Below are positions 7,679 through 16,285 of a DNA stretch of 16,884 nt, one piece after another; position 1 is the first letter of the stretch, and each line of letters starts with the position of its first letter. The stretch comes from Discostella pseudostelligera (lineage: Eukaryota > Bacillariophyta > Thalassiosirophyceae > Thalassiosirales > Thalassiosiraceae), in contig JALLBK010000324.1 of the NCBI GenBank assembly GCA_036940085.1, positions 1 through 16,884 on the forward strand, in the 5' to 3' direction. Under the pieces are notes generated by a model that saw only the letters and a program-made list of their open reading frames with translations, was not told the DNA's origin and ran no database searches. Position numbers and translations under genes: made by a program.

Positions 7679-10600
7679 TCATGAACTCAATACCCACTTC
7701 CGGAGATCCAATAGCTCCAGCCATGGCATGCTCTGGTAGCCACCCTTTGTATACCAATCGGCGAAATCATCGAAGCAAATAGTTCCATTCTTTGGTTGCA
7801 ATGCATCAAACACCTGCGATGTAGCCCATTCCGATCCTGCATCGATGGCCCTCGACAAAGCATCGCTGTCATCGCAACAAGCACCACCATGTATCTGGGT
7901 GAACGATGATGATACACTCATTAACATGACTAGAAATGATTGAATGAACTTTGTGATATCTTGTCGCGACACAAGTGAATCTTTATCTTCGTCGAGCAAT
8001 TCGAACACATGCTCCAATTTGTCACTCTTTCGTCCACCACATAAGACCGTGAAACCACATGCCAGCGCCACAGCGTTAACTTTGCCCAACTTTAATCTAT
8101 CAAATGCATCGAAGAGTGTTTCCGTAAAACGGGAGAGCTCCTCTTGCGAAGATTTGGACATGGGCGCAGACAACTTTTTGAAGGTGTGATCAAATACTCG
8201 TTTCATGGCTGCCTGGAATGTCTTCCTTGATTGGGTGGGGTGTCGACGAGATTTGTTGTCGTACAAGATAAATCTACATATTGTCGGCGCTTCGCATTGA
8301 ACCAACCCCGTTTCTGTAACTATTCGGTTGAGAAGCTGAACCTTATCCGGTCCAATTGAGATTGTGTATCCTCCAAATTCATCGTGAGTAAGAAGATTGA
8401 ATTTGAGAGCATTCTGGGCATCTGGAGCATTTGACTGGGTTAATGCTATCGCGGGATCAATGTAACTGACATTTTCGACATGTCCTTGAGCGGCAGATTC
8501 CTGTTGAAGGAATAAATCCTGGTATTGTGAAGGTCAGTCAACATTAAGTAGGGTCAATAGAGGTGTAGACTAATGACATAAACGTCATCGAACAAAACAC
8601 TCACCATCGCATCCTCCTCAGCGTCAACGATGTCGAGATCAAAGAGATGGTCATCATCGGGTGCAGGGGGACAATCTGCATTATAAGGCGAAAAGCCATT
8701 CGCCTTGATTTTAGGAGTTGCAAGCAAATCTTTCATTGCCTCTGTAGCATGTGTAAGCGCTTCTGAATGAGGATTGGAATGAAATGCAGTAGGTGGGGCG
8801 GCAGCTTGTTGTTCAGGAGGTTGCTTTTGTTGATTAGGTTGCTGTTCCCGTTGTTGTGATGTCCCCGAAGCCTGATCAGCCAGGACCCATTTATTCAGAT
8901 CTAGCAACTCGAGCCACGGTGCAGTCTCAAACCCGCCTTCGTTGTACCACTCACTAAAGTTCTCGAATTTAATCTTCTCCACCTGTTTCGCCTTCCAATA
9001 TGATGTAACATCATCGGCCACCAATTTTGCTGTATCTGATATGTACTGGGTCACAGCATCGGCACTCAAGCTCAAACTTTGATTACAACACGAGAACATG
9101 ACGATTAAGAACGATCGGAAGAAGTAGAAGAAATCATCGTGTGTCATGTAAGTCTTCTTCTTTCCACCTTTGCTTGAATCGTCACCGCAGCACAACCCAA
9201 ACGCAAACACTAGCTTATTGCTCTTCTTTCCACCACATAATAGTGTCAAGCCGCACATGAGCTGATTCAACGGCACTCGCTTCGTACCTGCCAGGTCAAA
9301 ACTGAAGTAGAAATTTTTGAGTGTTTCCTCCGGGGAGAAGTCAGGCCATTGCGGTGAGTGTTGTTTTATCTTGCCCGTTCCGGAGAGTATGCGCATCATG
9401 CAATGCACAAATGTCATTTGGTCAACTTGAATTCGCATGCTTTTCGTCGCTCCAGCAGTATCTTGGCCTTCTTTTGCCAAGCTATTGGCAACGTCATTAA
9501 ATAAGATGCTCCAAATGTCCTCACTAGTCAACGATAACAATCCGAGCTCATTTACCACCGATCGAACATAGTGAGCATCGTCTCGCAAAACCACTAAACT
9601 GCGACTTTTCGCCAACGGGAATGTAAACAGCACCTCCGCAAGCGATTGATCATTTGAGTCGGGAGGATATTTGCTAGAAGAAGATTCGCCGATAAGCGAC
9701 AAGAACTTTTGTAAATCCAACAACTCCAACCACGGTGCAACCGCATACCCTCCCTCGGTGTACCATTTGGCAAAATCTTCAAATGTCACAGCATTACTCC
9801 TTGTGGAATTTCTAGGTTGGGACTGCATCTCCTGTTCGAATGCCCGCATAAAGTGTGACATTGTCCACTTGGCACCGTTCTCCACAGCCAAAAATGCATC
9901 ATCCCTCTTTGACGACATTAAGTTCTTCCGTATCTGAGTAGTTGTCTTCTTATTCGCTGACAGTAACGATATGCCCGCCAACATGGTCAGATAACTCCGC
10001 AAGTACTGCATCAATCCACGTTGGGTCAAGTATCCGGCCTTATCCGCATCCAACATCTCAAACGCCGCGGCTAGCTTCAAACTTTTATTCCCCGCAAACA
10101 AAAACGTAAACCCGACCATCAATTCTTTTGCATTCACCTCATCCCTCTTCAAATCACTCCAACTGTAATCAAAACACGTGAAGAAATTTGTAAAGTAGTT
10201 CGAAAAATTCTCAATTTCAGTCGAGTCGAAATGCTTTGATGATTCCTTCGGTACCACCTCACGGATAAATTTGCCAAATTGCGATCGGGATATTACATAG
10301 ATTGTCTCTCCATACTTGTGCCGCTCAATGCGGGCATGCTTCAGCATGAGTGATTCGACGTATTGGGGTGTCATGGAAGCCAAGCCAGTCCGTCGGACAA
10401 GGTTGCGCAGCATGACCAGATTTTCCTCAGTGATGTCAATATGGAATGAAGAGGAGGATCGGGGGAGAGCATTTTTATTGCAACTGGGGGTGGATCCCGA
10501 AAAGTCAAAGGAGACTACCGTGCGAGATTCATCCATGTCACCGAACATGGCCGAGAACGATTGGACGACTTCTTGTTCTTGATCAGTAGAAGTAGTGAGT

Positions 10601-13090
10601 TGAGAGGGTAGTGGCCGGGGTGTCGCCTCGAGCATGGCCGCGGAGGCAAAAAACGATGTCGGTGAACCAATGGGTTCCTTCATTGTAGATGAAGATACCC
10701 CCGGTGTAAAGGGATCACTATTTTGCAGTTTCGCTCGTTTCGATGATGAGGACAAAGATGATATTGCTTCTTGCGAAGGATATACAGATGAGGGTGCCCC
10801 ACCAGAGTTGTAGATGGAAGTATTGCTTCCTCCACCTCCATTTCCCTTGTAATCCCACTTGGACAAATCCAACAATTCCAACCACGGAACACGTGAAAAT
10901 CCACCAGAATTGTACCATTTGCCAAACATGTCGAAGGAAACTCCCTCCGCCTCATTATCGGCACTTTCTTCCTTCGCATACTCGATTAAATTATCAGCCG
11001 CGAAGGTGGCAACTTCCATGATTTCACGTTGGGTCCTATCCGATCCTTTCCAATCTCCACGTTGTGAGACATTGCCACCACCACCGCTAGTAGTGGGTAT
11101 TGTGGGAGATGTATTTTGCACAGTAGGTGTGGGTGCTCTACTCCCAGCAGTAGTAGTCTTATCCTCTTGAAATGTGACTGTTCCGCCATCCTTCTTTTCA
11201 CCACCACTACCGACACCACCACCATGGACACAAGTGGATATGGAAGTAAGGAACGATTGAAATAATTGAATTAATCCTTTTCGTGCAACGAGTTTCGATG
11301 AAGAGGAGGCGTTGTCTTCACTCTCGGCAGAAAGTGGAGGTTCCGCAGCAGTACTGCTCAACACTTCAAATGCCGCCAATAATTTAGTACTCTTATCAGC
11401 ATCCAAAAAGAATAGTAAACTAATTTGTTGTTCTATCGCACTTTTGTTGTGTCGTTCCAATTGGGAGAGGAAGGATTGGATGAGTTCATCATTGGTATTT
11501 TTCGCCGCGGGTAGAAGAAGATTCAATATTGATTGAGATTGCTGGTGCTGAGGTTGTTGTTGCTGCTGCTGCTGCTGAGATAGTTGGTCAGATGGAATCG
11601 CGTTTTGCGTATGGGGAGTCGGTTGTGATGAAGATGCTGCTGGTGAAGGTTTCTCCGGGTGTGGGGTAGCAGTGGCTGCAGCTCCTGATGTAGATGTAGA
11701 AGAAGCCGACGGAGTCGATGGCTTTTTGAGTGCCTCCTCCGTTCGCGAGGGGGGTGAATGCACAATGGCAGGTTTCTTTTTCTCCGAGTCTAATTTTCGT
11801 TTCGGTGGCTCCATCCTTTCCGTAGCAGCAACAGTGGCACCAGCACCATCTGCTACGGCGGCGATAGCATTGTCCTCACTACCACCACCAGTACCCGCAT
11901 TATTGTTGTTGAAATTTTGCAGCTTTTGAATCTCGGTATTAAAAGCCTTACTGGCATGAAATACACGTTGTGTGTCCGCTGGTCCAATGGCCAATGTCAT
12001 GGAGAAGGAGGGTGACGAGGAATCATTATTACTGTCTGATTGGTTGTCGGTGTTGTCGTTGGCGGAGGTGGTGATTCCATTCTCAAAATTTTTGGCAGAC
12101 GCNACTGTCTGATTGGTTGTCGGTGTTGTCGTTGGCGGAGGTGGTGATTCCATTCTCAAAATTTTTGGCAGACGCAAAATCGTCATGCATTGGTTCTGAG
12201 GCCGGTATATCATTGGATGTGGGTGCAACGACAGTGGCAGTGGCGTCAGAACTGGCTGCTTCTGTCATGTTGGAATCATCACATTTCTCCTCCTTCATTT
12301 TTGGGGCATGGTCATCATCACGGCGGCCGGGAGTTTCTCCACCTTGACTACTAGCAGAAGTGGTAGTCACAATGACACTATTATCCCCCCCACTCTGGTC
12401 ATTGTCTAATGGTGGTGATGGCAGATCCACCTCCATAGAATTACTGGTGCTAGAATTGGCGGGAGCATTGCCCTCCCCTATAATCCCCCCCTCGTTATTA
12501 TTGTCATCATTCATCGGAGGGTGCTGGTCAATGTCCATTTCTTCAACTTTAATTGCTACATCTTCATCATCGCCAGTGCTCTTCATCGCAGTTGTAGCCT
12601 CAGCATCGGCAGCAGTAGTAGTTGTTGGCGTTGATTCCTCCGCAGGCTCTTCAACTTTCACCAATAATTCAGATGATGAATTACTTGCATCAGCGCCGAT
12701 AATATCATTGCTAGTACTGCTACTGCCAATGGTCAATTCTGAAATTTTCATATCTGAGCAGGAAGAGGATGGAACAAGAACCCCGTCATTTTTGTTATTG
12801 CTGTTGTTGTCGTGCGTTGTTGTTGCAGTGTCGGCATTGTTGTCAATATTATTTTTACTCACAATTGTCACCGGCGCAGGCGACGCCGCCAACTGAACTG
12901 CTGTTGCTGGCGTTGTTGTTGCTGCCGTCGTCATTGGGGGGGAAGCAGCAGTGGATGACGTTGCAGAGGATGCCGATGCTGCCGCCACCGCCAAACTGCG
13001 ACGCGTCGTCCGGGTGGTGCGGGGGCTGCTGGTGCCAATGTCGCCGCCGCCGCCGCCGCCGCTTGAGAGTTTACTGGAAGACCTCGTCAT
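7679..13090 (-). CDS. Giant four-module EF-hand-like protein with PWLELLDL signatures (frame broken by assembly duplication)
   Basis: Exon 1 is 13090-8605 and exon 2 is 8518-7679. The intron (8604-8519, 86 bases) starts GTGAGT, ends AATACCAG and is phase 0. As written the frame breaks at the N at 12103; collapsing the 72-base duplicate plus N gives 5253 bases, 1750 residues and one frame. Residues 1-490 are Ser/Thr/Ala/Gln-rich with a short polyglutamine; basic runs (KRKLDSEKKKP, SKRAKLQ) and VKVEEP/IKVEEM sumoylation-type sites suggest a nuclear protein. Four modules follow, at about residues 494-721, 859-1102, 1143-1377 and 1510-1750. Each has GL(T)LLCGG.KS.KL, a helix-loop-helix EF-hand-like segment, and an ending F..WY..GG....PWLELLDL.K. 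Most calcium loops are degenerate; the best is DEDKDSLVSRQD in module 4. The calcium-binding ancestry is supported; function is unknown. The convergent gap to NDUFAF5 is 180 bases. Confidence 0.85.
7682..8395 (-). other. EF-hand-like module 4 (best preserved)
   Basis: The module opens with GGYTISIGPDKVQLLNRIV and continues with FDRLKLGKVNAVALACGFTV, the GG.KS.KL helix, the loop DEDKDSLVSRQD (acidic at positions 1, 3, 5 and 12) and the terminal DWYTKGGYQSMPWLELLDL at about 7707-7763. It lies wholly in exon 2 and ends the protein two residues after KWVL. Confidence 0.75.
8887..9590 (-). other. EF-hand-like module 3
   Basis: The module begins near DDAHYVRSVVNELGLLSLTS and holds FSFDLAGTKRVPLNQLMCGL, TLLCGGKKSNKLVFAFGLC and the ending EWYNEGGFETAPWLELLDL. 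Its second loop is replaced by a GDDSSKGGKKK insert that cannot coordinate calcium in the usual way. Confidence 0.7.
9695..10440 (-). other. EF-hand-like module 2
   Basis: The module begins ITEENLVMLRNLVRRTGLAS and holds CFDYSWSDLKRDEVNAKELM, AGNKSLKLAAAFEMLDADKA and the ending KWYTEGGYAVAPWLELLDL. The loop DADKAGYLTQRG keeps positions 1, 3 and 6 but has Gly where the twelfth acidic residue is expected. Confidence 0.7.
10845..11535 (-). other. EF-hand-like module 1 (most diverged)
   Basis: The module runs from about SILNLLLPAAKNTNDELIQS to KWYNSGGFSRVPWLELLDL. The DADKSTKLLAAFEVL helix corresponds to the KS.KL..AFE helix of the other modules, but a serine-rich and glycine-rich insert interrupts the rest. 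Its N-terminal piece (AIGPADTQRVFHASKAFN, about 11940-12000) seems displaced by the polyglutamine region. Confidence 0.6.
11553..11577 (-). repeat. Glutamine-coding triplet repeat
   Basis: A plus-strand run of three GTT and five GCT triplets lies inside exon 1 of the EF-hand gene and encodes a run of eight glutamines, followed by further Gln-rich sequence (PQHQQSQ). Such a run is likely to vary in length between alleles. Confidence 0.75.
12031..12175. repeat. 72-base perfect direct duplication around a single N (unmerged contig ends)
   Basis: Bases 12031-12102 and 12104-12175 are identical and separated only by the N at 12103. Read on the minus strand, the frame before the first copy and the frame after the second are the same once one copy and the N are removed (73 bases). 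This is the expected trace of a scaffold join whose overlapping ends were not merged. Confidence 0.9.
13042..13062 (-). repeat. GCC triplet repeat coding a glycine run
   Basis: Seven consecutive GCC-phase triplets on the plus strand encode the glycine run near residue 10 of the EF-hand protein (SSGGGGGGDIG). It is a simple-sequence tract. Confidence 0.7.
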
Positions 13091-13697
13091 GACGATAAAA
13101 AATTGAGTGCGCCGTCACGCTAATAAAATCACCCGGGAGAGGGGGGAGAGCTGAAGGGCTAATATGTCTGCTATCGGGGATTGGAGGCAGCTATGCTCTG
13201 GCTAGATACTTCGATAGTCGATTCATCGCGGACGTCATGGTCTGCATGGTCATGTTGGAGAATATGTTGAGTTGGTAGTAGACGGACGGACGACGGAATG
13301 GCCGTCATTTGTCATTTTACTCGCTTTTTTCAAACTTCAAGTGAGGCGGCTTTGAAATTCCCGCAAATCGTTCCCGCCATATCTTTGCCTCTTCCCGCCA
13401 TACCTCCCACTTAGATGTCCTTGCTCCCAATCTCTCCATCAATAATACCCCGACCGACGACAGCACAGCAACCGTCAGGCAACAGTACCAACCAAAGCGG
13501 CGGGGTAAATTCACCATTGATGGAGCCTACTTTCTAGAGTATCGTAACTGTCTCGGCAAAACCACTTCGAACAGCAGCGGCGTTGCACATCGTCGTCGGG
13601 TGACACATCACTAGGCTCGACCACACAAAAATCAATTGCACCATACAACCATATCTACAACAATAGCAAGTACACAAATACTCCAAAAGATTAAATA
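13091..13697. promoter_or_regulatory. Divergent intergenic region upstream of EF-hand and UBL5 genes
   Basis: These 607 bases separate the EF-hand start (13090) from the UBL5 start (13698). A possible 66-residue minus-strand gene lies within. Elements AATTCCCGCAAA (13357-13368), TTCCCGCCAT (13371-13380) and TTCCCGCCAT (13392-13401) resemble E2F sites but fall inside that small ORF, where they encode repeated WRE residues. Nothing else stands out. Confidence 0.4.
13317..13517 (-). CDS. Possible small single-pass membrane protein
   Basis: The 66-residue frame has a true ATG at 13517 followed by G, a favourable context. It reads MVNLPRRFGWYCCLTVAVLS then VGVLLMERLG, that is, a short basic start and one transmembrane helix. 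A charged amphipathic helix with repeated Trp follows (W-EVWREEAKIWRERF) and the end is lysine-rich. This build is common in small mitochondrial inner-membrane subunits and assembly factors, but I recognise no family. It lies within a divergent intergenic region about 230 bases upstream of the EF-hand start on the same strand. The codons WRE-E and WRE-R come from a repeated TGGCGGGAA. It could be a chance ORF. Confidence 0.4.
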   Translation of the reverse strand: MVNLPRRFGWYCCLTVAVLSSVGVLLMERLGARTSKWEVWREEAKIWRERFAGISKPPHLKFEKSE

Positions 13698-14048
13698 ATG
13701 ATTGAAGTTGTCCTCAACGATCGTCTTGGTAAAAAAGTTCGTGTCAAATGCAATGAGGATGATACCATTGGCGATCTAAAGAAATTGGCGGCGGCACAAT
13801 TGGGCACACGCCCAGAAAAGTTACGTATACAGAAATGGTATACGGTATACAAGGATCATATAACGTTGGAAGATTATGAAATACATGATGGGATGGGGTT
13901 GGAATTGTAAGTAGTGCATCATTTGCTACTTGTTTTTATATTGCTCTTTTTGGTGGCTGGAATTATTGCCATGCATACATGATGATGTCATGCCTTTTCA
14001 TGTATTACGCTTATCCCATTTTCATTCATACTCAGATATTATAATTGA
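13698..14048 (+). CDS. UBL5: UBL5/Hub1 ubiquitin-like protein, two exons with a 13-base last exon
   Basis: Exon 1 is 13698-13906, the intron 13907-14035 (129 bases, GTAAGT...ACTCAG) and exon 2 14036-14048. Without splicing the frame stops one base past the donor at 13908-13910, giving a 70-residue form ending LEL. Spliced, it gives 73 residues ending LELYYN, the length and double-tyrosine end expected of UBL5/Hub1. The protein is close to the eukaryotic consensus throughout: [57 protein letters not shown]. Hub1 has a ubiquitin fold but lacks the C-terminal di-glycine and acts non-covalently. In yeast and animals it binds Snu66 in the U4/U6.U5 tri-snRNP and influences 5' splice-site choice. 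It should act in the nucleus. Confidence 0.95.
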
Positions 14049-14385
14049 ACGTTTGACGAGAGTGGATACATCTTCTTGACTCACCTGAGATTGAGCTTTT
14101 GGAGACTACGAAAGTGAGATGGATGTGCGCTGTATTCGTCTTGCTCGGAAGGAGTTGCCCCGTTAACTTCAATTGAGGGACAATTCAAAGTTTGCAATGT
14201 AAAAAGGAGGATGCCGAAGTAACTTTTCCGACATAATATGCTTCAATAATGAAACTCAAATCCTATATCTTTCTTTCATATCATTGGCCCATTGCCTTCC
14301 GTATTAGAAGAGTCTCCTGCACCACACCAACTTCGGTTTCCTTCTCAGTCGTCTTTCGAACATAACAGATTAGCTACTAGCGGTA
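14049..14385. other. Convergent intergenic region after UBL5
   Basis: These 337 bases lie between the UBL5 stop and the end of the next minus-strand ORF. I see no RNA gene, repeat or coding signal in them; they should contain the two 3' UTRs. Confidence 0.4.
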
Positions 14386-14841
14386 TCATAAAACCTGCAA
14401 TAATTGCTCCAAGTGTCTGGCAGGTATTCCCTCGTGTATGAACCTATCCGGGAACTCATCGGGAGAAATTGGGATGGTTGCATTCTTCCATAGATCTCGA
14501 CGTACGCTTTCCGAGGTGCCACCACCATAGTACACCTTCCCCGGATGCTTACATATTTGTTGCAGAGTTGGCTGAACAACTTGCCCAATGTAAGTCCGAG
14601 TAGACTTATCCAACGAATTCACGTATCCCATCATTTTCCAACTGACCCTACAAACACTGTGGATTGGCCAGCGGTATCTCGAGAAGTCACCCATCTTATT
14701 ATCCGCGATATCCCATTCTTCTTCAGACCAAGGTAGAACCTTTTTGGTAATTATGCCAATGACATAAACTGGGCCGATGTATTTGCCGTCAACAATCAGT
14801 CGTTTTGGACAGAACTTACACTTGGGATAAATGTGCCTCAT
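14386..14841 (-). CDS. Unrecognised 151-residue protein, or detached C-terminal part of the upstream RING/AP2 gene
   Basis: The frame starts at an ATG at 14841 (MRHIYPKCKFCPKRLIVDGK) and ends at TGA. It is in the same phase as the frame that stops at TAG 14877-14875, only 33 bases upstream, so it may be the tail of that gene behind a nonsense change. Visible features: a CxxC near the N-terminus (CKFC), a strand-rich stretch KYIGPVYVIGII, then PWSEEEWDIADNKMGDFSRY, RWPIHSVCRVSWKM and TRTYIGQVVQPT. The regular aromatic and hydrophobic spacing suggests a folded domain, with GII..VLPW and GDF..Y faintly recalling EVE/YTH-like folds; I do not claim that. No operon is expected in this genome. Confidence 0.55.
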   Translation of the reverse strand: MRHIYPKCKFCPKRLIVDGKYIGPVYVIGIITKKVLPWSEEEWDIADNKMGDFSRYRWPIHSVCRVSWKMMGYVNSLDKSTRTYIGQVVQPTLQQICKHPGKVYYGGGTSESVRRDLWKNATIPISPDEFPDRFIHEGIPARHLEQLLQVL

Positions 14842-15389
14842 GATGATGAATGATCCGACAGTAGCATTTTTAAGCTAAGTTGCAGTTGGCGTTGCACCAC
14901 AACCGCCATGATTCAGTTTCGTCAATTCATCTCTGAGCTCCTCATAGGTCCAGCTTGCAATCTTGTCAATATCAAGTAATTTTGGAAGTGGAAGAAAGCC
15001 CGGCGTGGCGACGCCTTCTCTGATGAACTCAGAAAATCCTTCGTTCACCTTCTCTTTGCTGACAACAAATGAATTAAGATGAAACAATGGATTGTTCACG
15101 AAAACTTGCTCAGTGAACTGAATTTGATCTTGGTTCGTAGACCAGAACTCATCGCGCTTTAGCTTTGCCTCCAATATTGGATCCAGTCGTCGACGTTTCA
15201 CTACTTGAAAATCCTCATTCTCCTCTTTTTGGATTCGCAATTGTCTAAAAGGTCTGAGAAGTGTTCTCCATGGATAACAGTCTCATCGTCATAGCCGTTT
15301 GGTTCACATTTCACACTGGCAATAGACCCCGACTCTGGAGAGACAACATTTTTACGAGTGTTTCTAGTATTTCTTGCATCAACCCTCTC

Positions 15390-15690
15390 AATTCCTTCTT
15401 CTGATGCATAAATCCCCGAAGCAAAATATTCCCTGTAATCCTCTGGAATGTTCAAAGATGACCTCTTCGTTCGAGCTCCATTTTGGCGAACAACACAAGC
15501 ATCATGCGCCCTCATCGCATCCGTTAAAGTCGAAAACGATTGCATATTCCCACCATCTCCAGTTATTTCATACCAACCGACGATGCTTGCCCACTTGTCA
15601 CTCGATGTTGTATCTAATCGTCGTCGAACTCCGATATAGCCCCAGCCCATCTCCTCGAATTTCATAGTCAATTCGTAATCTGCCCTGGAG
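15390..15690 (-). other. AP2/ERF-type DNA-binding domain within the RING/AP2 gene
   Basis: Inside the frame 15695-15201 the sequence follows the AP2 order: GYIGVRRR, KWASIVGWYEI, SFSTLTDAMRAHD and SSLNIPEDYREYF. These match the family's YRGV-R, KW-AEI, LGTF-T-EEAA-AYD and LNFP blocks. AP2 domains of this loose kind occur in many stramenopile proteins. Confidence 0.7.
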
Positions 15691-15724
15691 AACACGTAAT
15701 AGTCCTCGAGGTTGTCAAGCTCGT

Positions 15725-15905
15725 CGCCATCTCGTACATGACGTGATACAGACGTGATGGACCGTATTTAGAAGTAGCATCAGTATCCTTAATAGTTTGG
15801 AAAGAGATGACTTTTCCAGGGTACCAAACCGTCTCCTTCTTCCTTTTCCCATCAGCTCTGGGGTCCCACCATGCCGCGTAGACATCGTCTCCTACCTCGA
15901 ATAGT
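15725..15905 (-). other. Tudor/Agenet-like region split by a frameshift
   Basis: FEVGDDVYAAWWDPRADGKR, ETVWYPGKVI and YHVMYE lie in one frame and DGDELDNLEDYYVF in the next. Together they make the aromatic-cage-type barrel pattern VGD-V-A-W...WYPG-V...Y-V-Y-DGD. The one-base break is at 15730-15731. Confidence 0.65.
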
Positions 15906-16220
15906 GGCTTAAGGTTGCAAACTTTCTTACTGGAAGGGGGTAGTTAATCACGAAGTGAGTCTCTCGACCAACAGAATGTGAAGAATTAGTGGAGAAAGAG
16001 GGCTCCGGAGGAAGTTGTAGCACATTGTTGATTGATGCGATGCCTTCATTTCCTCCCAAATCGCCATGACGCCTCTGCCGCTGCTGAATCTCCTCATCAG
16101 TCTCGCTTTTCACAATAATTGGTCTAGGATTCACCGCACTTTCTGTAATGATTACAGCTTTCTTTGGTCCACCCTCGTCGTTGCACAAATCTATAACCTC
16201 ATTGTCGTCGGCTCTACTGG

Positions 16221-16285
16221 TACTGGTACTGGTACTGGTACAGCGACGATACNTACTGGTACTGGTACTGGTACAGCGACGATAC
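16221..16285. repeat. 32-base perfect direct duplication around a single N
   Basis: Bases 16221-16252 and 16254-16285 are identical, separated by the N at 16253. Each copy holds three TACTGG hexamers plus 14 further bases; a fourth hexamer precedes the first copy. Removing one copy and the N deletes 33 bases, so the RING frame is kept. It is best read as unmerged contig ends at a short tandem repeat. Confidence 0.85.

Noticed and set aside
12360..12896. Plus-strand 178-codon hydrophobic ORF
   Set aside because: It is the complement of the Ser/Thr/Asp-rich N-terminus of the EF-hand protein; its Leu/Val runs are what antisense of such codons gives.
15860..15930. Intron instead of a frameshift at the GGGGG site of the RING/AP2 gene
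   Set aside because: CCTTCCAG at 15930 looks like a good acceptor and GTAAGA at 15930-15925 like a donor, but the first has no phase-matched donor upstream that I could find, and the second would remove the conserved VGDDVYAAWW.
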